Under the pieces are notes generated by a model. It ran no database searches. It saw nothing but the letters and a program-made list of their open reading frames with translations, and was not told where the DNA came from. DNA of 24,872 bases from JAQBGV01 sp032128395 (lineage in GTDB: Bacteria; Planctomycetota; UBA8108; UBA1146), in NCBI GenBank assembly GCA_032128395.1, contig JAQBGV010000121.1:1-24872 (forward strand), written 5' to 3'. Below, piece after piece: positions 22,771 through 24,872 of the stretch. Every line of letters begins with the position of its first letter. Position 1 is the first letter of the stretch. The position numbers and the translations under genes were made by a program.

Positions 22771-23747
22771 TGGCCGCGCCAGATCTCGGCAATCTGCAGT
22801 GCGTTCAGTGCCGCGCCCTTGAGGATCTGGTCGCCGACCACCCAGAGTTGGAGAACCCGCTCGCCGGTGTGCCGGAATCGACCGACGTGTACCGAGTGGG
22901 TGCGGGCGAGGGGGCCCGGTTGGGGCGGGTGGAGCGGATCCGAGACATAGGTGATCCCCGGTGCGGCGCGGAGAAGCGCCTCTCCGTCGGCGCGGGAGAC
23001 CTCCTTCGGAAAGATCAGCGTCGCGGCGATCGAGTGGCAACGCTCGACCGGGACCCGGACGCAGGTGGTGTGGATCTTGAGCTCGGGCCAGTCGAGGATC
23101 TTGCGCGACTCCTCGGCCATCTTGCGCTCCTCGACCGTGACCCCGTCTTCATGGACCTCGCCGATCAGGGGGAAGAGATTTCCCTCGATCGGGAAAGGGA
23201 ACGGGTTCCCGGACTCGAATTCACCGCCGGAACGTTCCCGCGCGAGAGCATCGAGGCCCGCGCGCCCCGCTCCGGACACCGCCTGGTAGGTGTCGGCGAC
23301 GACGCGATACGGTCCGAGTGCACGCAGAGGCTGAATGGCGAGCAGAAGCAGGATCGTCGAGCAGTTCGGGTTCGCGATGATCGCCGGCGCCGACGTGACC
23401 AGCGCACCGTTGATCTCAGGGACGACGAGCGGAACCCCGGGCTCGAGACGAAACGCCGACGAATTGTCGACGATGGTGATCCCTTGCTCGAGGAATCGGG
23501 GTGCCCACTCCCGCGATACCTCGCCCCCGGCGGCGAAGAGCGCCAGGTCGATCCCCTCGAGGTCACTCTCAGAGGTCAGTTCTTCGACCTCGAGTTCGAA
23601 GCCAGCTTTCCAGGGGATGACAGTTCCCGAGGAACGGCTCGAACCGAAGAGGCGCGGCGGTTCATCTCCGAGCGGACTTTCCCGGAGGAGTTCGAGCAGC
23701 GCTTCTCCGACGCACCCGCTCGCACCTACGATCGCGATCGACGGCAT
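22767..23747 (-). CDS. asd: Aspartate-semialdehyde dehydrogenase (326 aa)
   Basis: Reduces beta-aspartyl phosphate to aspartate semialdehyde with NADPH, the branch point to lysine/diaminopimelate, threonine and methionine. Visible: NADP-binding IAIVGASGCVGEALLELL (4-21), FAAGG (71-75), VDNSSAFR (93-100), PEINGA (110-115), the catalytic Cys129 in IIANPNCSTI, SGAGRAG (158-164), and RVPVERCHS with the catalytic His238 (usually GHS; here Cys-His-Ser). The length is slightly below the usual 335-345. The ATG at 23747 has GGAAGGAG upstream. It overlaps truA by 4 nt and the upstream microprotein by 22 nt, so the set is probably one operon with thrS. Confidence 0.96.
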   Translation of the reverse strand: MPSIAIVGASGCVGEALLELLRESPLGDEPPRLFGSSRSSGTVIPWKAGFELEVEELTSESDLEGIDLALFAAGGEVSREWAPRFLEQGITIVDNSSAFRLEPGVPLVVPEINGALVTSAPAIIANPNCSTILLLLAIQPLRALGPYRVVADTYQAVSGAGRAGLDALARERSGGEFESGNPFPFPIEGNLFPLIGEVHEDGVTVEERKMAEESRKILDWPELKIHTTCVRVPVERCHSIAATLIFPKEVSRADGEALLRAAPGITYVSDPLHPPQPGPLARTHSVHVGRFRHTGERVLQLWVVGDQILKGAALNALQIAEIWRGQ

Positions 23748-23857
23748 CGACGCTCCTTCCGACACGCGAGGAACCACATCGACCAAGGGACGATCACCAG
23801 GAGGAAGACTGCCAAGGCCACCACCAGGATCTCCGACCGCCCCAGCGTGAAGAGCAT
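23726..23857 (-). CDS. Single-span membrane microprotein between thrS and asd (43 aa)
   Basis: I do not recognise a family. The frame starts at an ATG two bases after the thrS stop and ends 22 nt inside asd. Residues 8-31 are a strongly hydrophobic helix (SEILVVALAVFLLVIVPWSM followed by WFLA), ending in a Cys/Arg/Lys-rich tail (residues 32-43), as expected for a protein with its C-terminus in the cytosol. Of the 36 codons before the asd overlap, 32 end in G or C, the same bias as the neighbouring real genes. A CAGGA stretch lies 7-8 nt ahead as a modest ribosome binding site. Tight packing with both neighbours supports a real gene, but there is no homology evidence. Confidence 0.55.
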   Translation of the reverse strand: MLFTLGRSEILVVALAVFLLVIVPWSMWFLACRKERRCRRSRS

Positions 23858-23859
23858 CG

Positions 23860-24872
23860 CTAGTCCTGCTCCCGAGGAGGCAGTTTGCGCTCGCGAATCT
23901 CCGCGAGCAATTCGGTGCGGAATTCTTCGAACGGGCGCGCGCCGAGATCTCCGAGTCCGTGGCGACGGACGGAAACCGTCCCCGACTCCGCGTCCTTCCC
24001 CCCCACCACCAGCAGATAGGGGATCTTCTTCTCAGATCCTACCTTGATCTTCGCCCCCACCCGGTCATCGGAGCGATCGATGACGGAGCGAACCCCCGCC
24101 TCGCGCAGCGATCGATGGATTCCCTCGCCGTATTCGTTGAACCGCTCACTGATCGGCAACACGCGGACCTGCTCGGGCGCGAGCCAGGTCGGGAACGCAC
24201 CCTCGAAGTGCTCGATGAGGAGACCGCAGAACCGCTCGAAGGATCCAAACGGGGCACGGTGGATCATCACCGGACGGTGCGACTGATTGTCGGCCCCGAT
24301 GTAGGAGAGGTCGAATCGCTCGGGGAGGTTGTAGTCGACCTGAACGGTGCCGAGCTGCCACTCCCGTCCGATCGAATCCCTCACGACGAAGTCGATCTTC
24401 GGGCCGTAGAACGCGGCTTCCCCCGGCTCCTCCTGGAAGGGAACCCCCAGAGACGCGGCCGCGTCGCGACAGGCGGCTTCGGCCCGGTCCCACCGTTCAG
24501 GGTCGCCCGAGTACTTGCTCGAGTCGGGATCGCGGAGACCGACGCGAACGCGGTACTCTCCGATTCCGAGCGTCCCGAGGACGAGCTCGACCAGACCGAG
24601 ACAAGCGCGGACCTCACCGGGAACCTGCTCCTCGGTGCAGAAGATGTGGGCGTCGTCCTGGGTGAATCCGCGCACGCGGGTCATCCCGTTCAATTCCCCA
24701 GATTGTTCCCACCGGTACACGGTGCCGAACTCCGCGAGGCGAATCGGGAGATCTCTGTAGCTGTGCGGTTCCGCATCGAAGATCTTGATGTGATGCGGAC
24801 AGTTCATCGGCTTGAGGAGATAGCCCTCGACTTCGCCCGTCTTCAATCGATTCGCAAGATCCGCGCACGAGC
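23860..24872 (-). CDS. thrS: Threonyl-tRNA synthetase, C-terminal part (5' end beyond the window)
   Basis: Charges tRNA-Thr. The visible 337 codons cover the class II catalytic core and the anticodon-binding domain. Motifs: KPMNCPHHIKIF with the first zinc-ligand Cys, motif 2 TVYRWEQSGELNGMTRVRGF, TQDDAHIFC with a zinc-ligand His, YGPKIDFVVRDSIGREWQLG, and motif 3 with HRAPFGSFERF carrying the third zinc ligand. The anticodon-binding domain begins about WLAPEQVRVLPIS and continues through VGAKIKVGSEKKIPYLLVVG. The reading frame is open through the right edge, so the TGS, editing and start regions lie outside. It is the most upstream visible gene of the thrS-microprotein-asd-truA set. Confidence 0.97.
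   Translation of the reverse strand, partial: SCADLANRLKTGEVEGYLLKPMNCPHHIKIFDAEPHSYRDLPIRLAEFGTVYRWEQSGELNGMTRVRGFTQDDAHIFCTEEQVPGEVRACLGLVELVLGTLGIGEYRVRVGLRDPDSSKYSGDPERWDRAEAACRDAAASLGVPFQEEPGEAAFYGPKIDFVVRDSIGREWQLGTVQVDYNLPERFDLSYIGADNQSHRPVMIHRAPFGSFERFCGLLIEHFEGAFPTWLAPEQVRVLPISERFNEYGEGIHRSLREAGVRSVIDRSDDRVGAKIKVGSEKKIPYLLVVGGKDAESGTVSVRRHGLGDLGARPFEEFRTELLAEIRERKLPPREQD

Noticed and set aside
22771..23040. A 90-residue Arg/Pro-rich extension on TruA
   Set aside because: It is out-of-frame coding sequence of asd. The GTG at 22770 gives the exact family N-terminus and a 4-nt overlap.

Overview
This window comes from a GC-rich, Gram-negative-type bacterium. The outer-membrane secretin, type IV pilus assembly proteins and exported proteins point to a double-membrane cell. 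The lineage cannot be fixed from sequence reading alone. The strongly divergent, C-terminally shortened MnmE, the Ser/Arg- and Tyr/Trp-rich exported protein and the frequent GTG/TTG starts would fit Planctomycetota or a neighbouring phylum, but this is a low-certainty inference. Every gene I can support lies on the minus strand, so transcription runs from the right edge to the left. The long plus-strand open frames are antisense mirrors of these genes.

In transcription order (right to left): (1) thrS (5' end outside the window), a previously uncalled 43-residue membrane microprotein, asd and truA. (2) A promoter followed by hpf, yvcK, ptsH (HPr) and ptsI (Enzyme I): a regulatory or partial PTS module with no sugar permease in view, joined to a ribosome hibernation factor and a YvcK-type cell-wall/carbon regulator. 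(3) A strong sigma70-like promoter with a leader of about 210 nt, then pilM, pilN, pilO and a TPR protein with a PilP/GspB-like C-terminus, closed by an intrinsic terminator. (4) pilQ (secretin) as its own unit with its own intrinsic terminator. (5) A promoter, then rng, rplU, rpmA and obgE. (6) pilT, flanked by hairpins on one side and REP-like repeats on the other. (7) coaX, mnmE-like, pyrB, a vanZ-like gene and a hybrid histidine kinase. The first four of these are chained by 1-4 nt start/stop overlaps. A very long hairpin sits on the stop codon of the kinase gene. (8) A 693-residue exported low-complexity/TPR protein.

Functionally the window combines a nearly complete type IV pilus alignment complex (PilM/N/O/P-like/Q plus the retraction ATPase PilT) with housekeeping genes for translation (ThrRS, L21, L27, ObgE, HPF, TruA, RNase G), aspartate-family and pyrimidine biosynthesis (Asd, PyrB) and CoA synthesis (CoaX). 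I found no CRISPR array, transposase, prophage, rRNA or tRNA gene. No wholly new multi-gene system is evident. The most unusual items are the degenerate MnmE, the receiver domain lacking its phospho-acceptor aspartate, the TPR-PilP fusion, the structured repeats after pilT, the roughly 70-nt hairpin after the kinase, the microprotein between thrS and asd, and the aromatic-rich exported protein.
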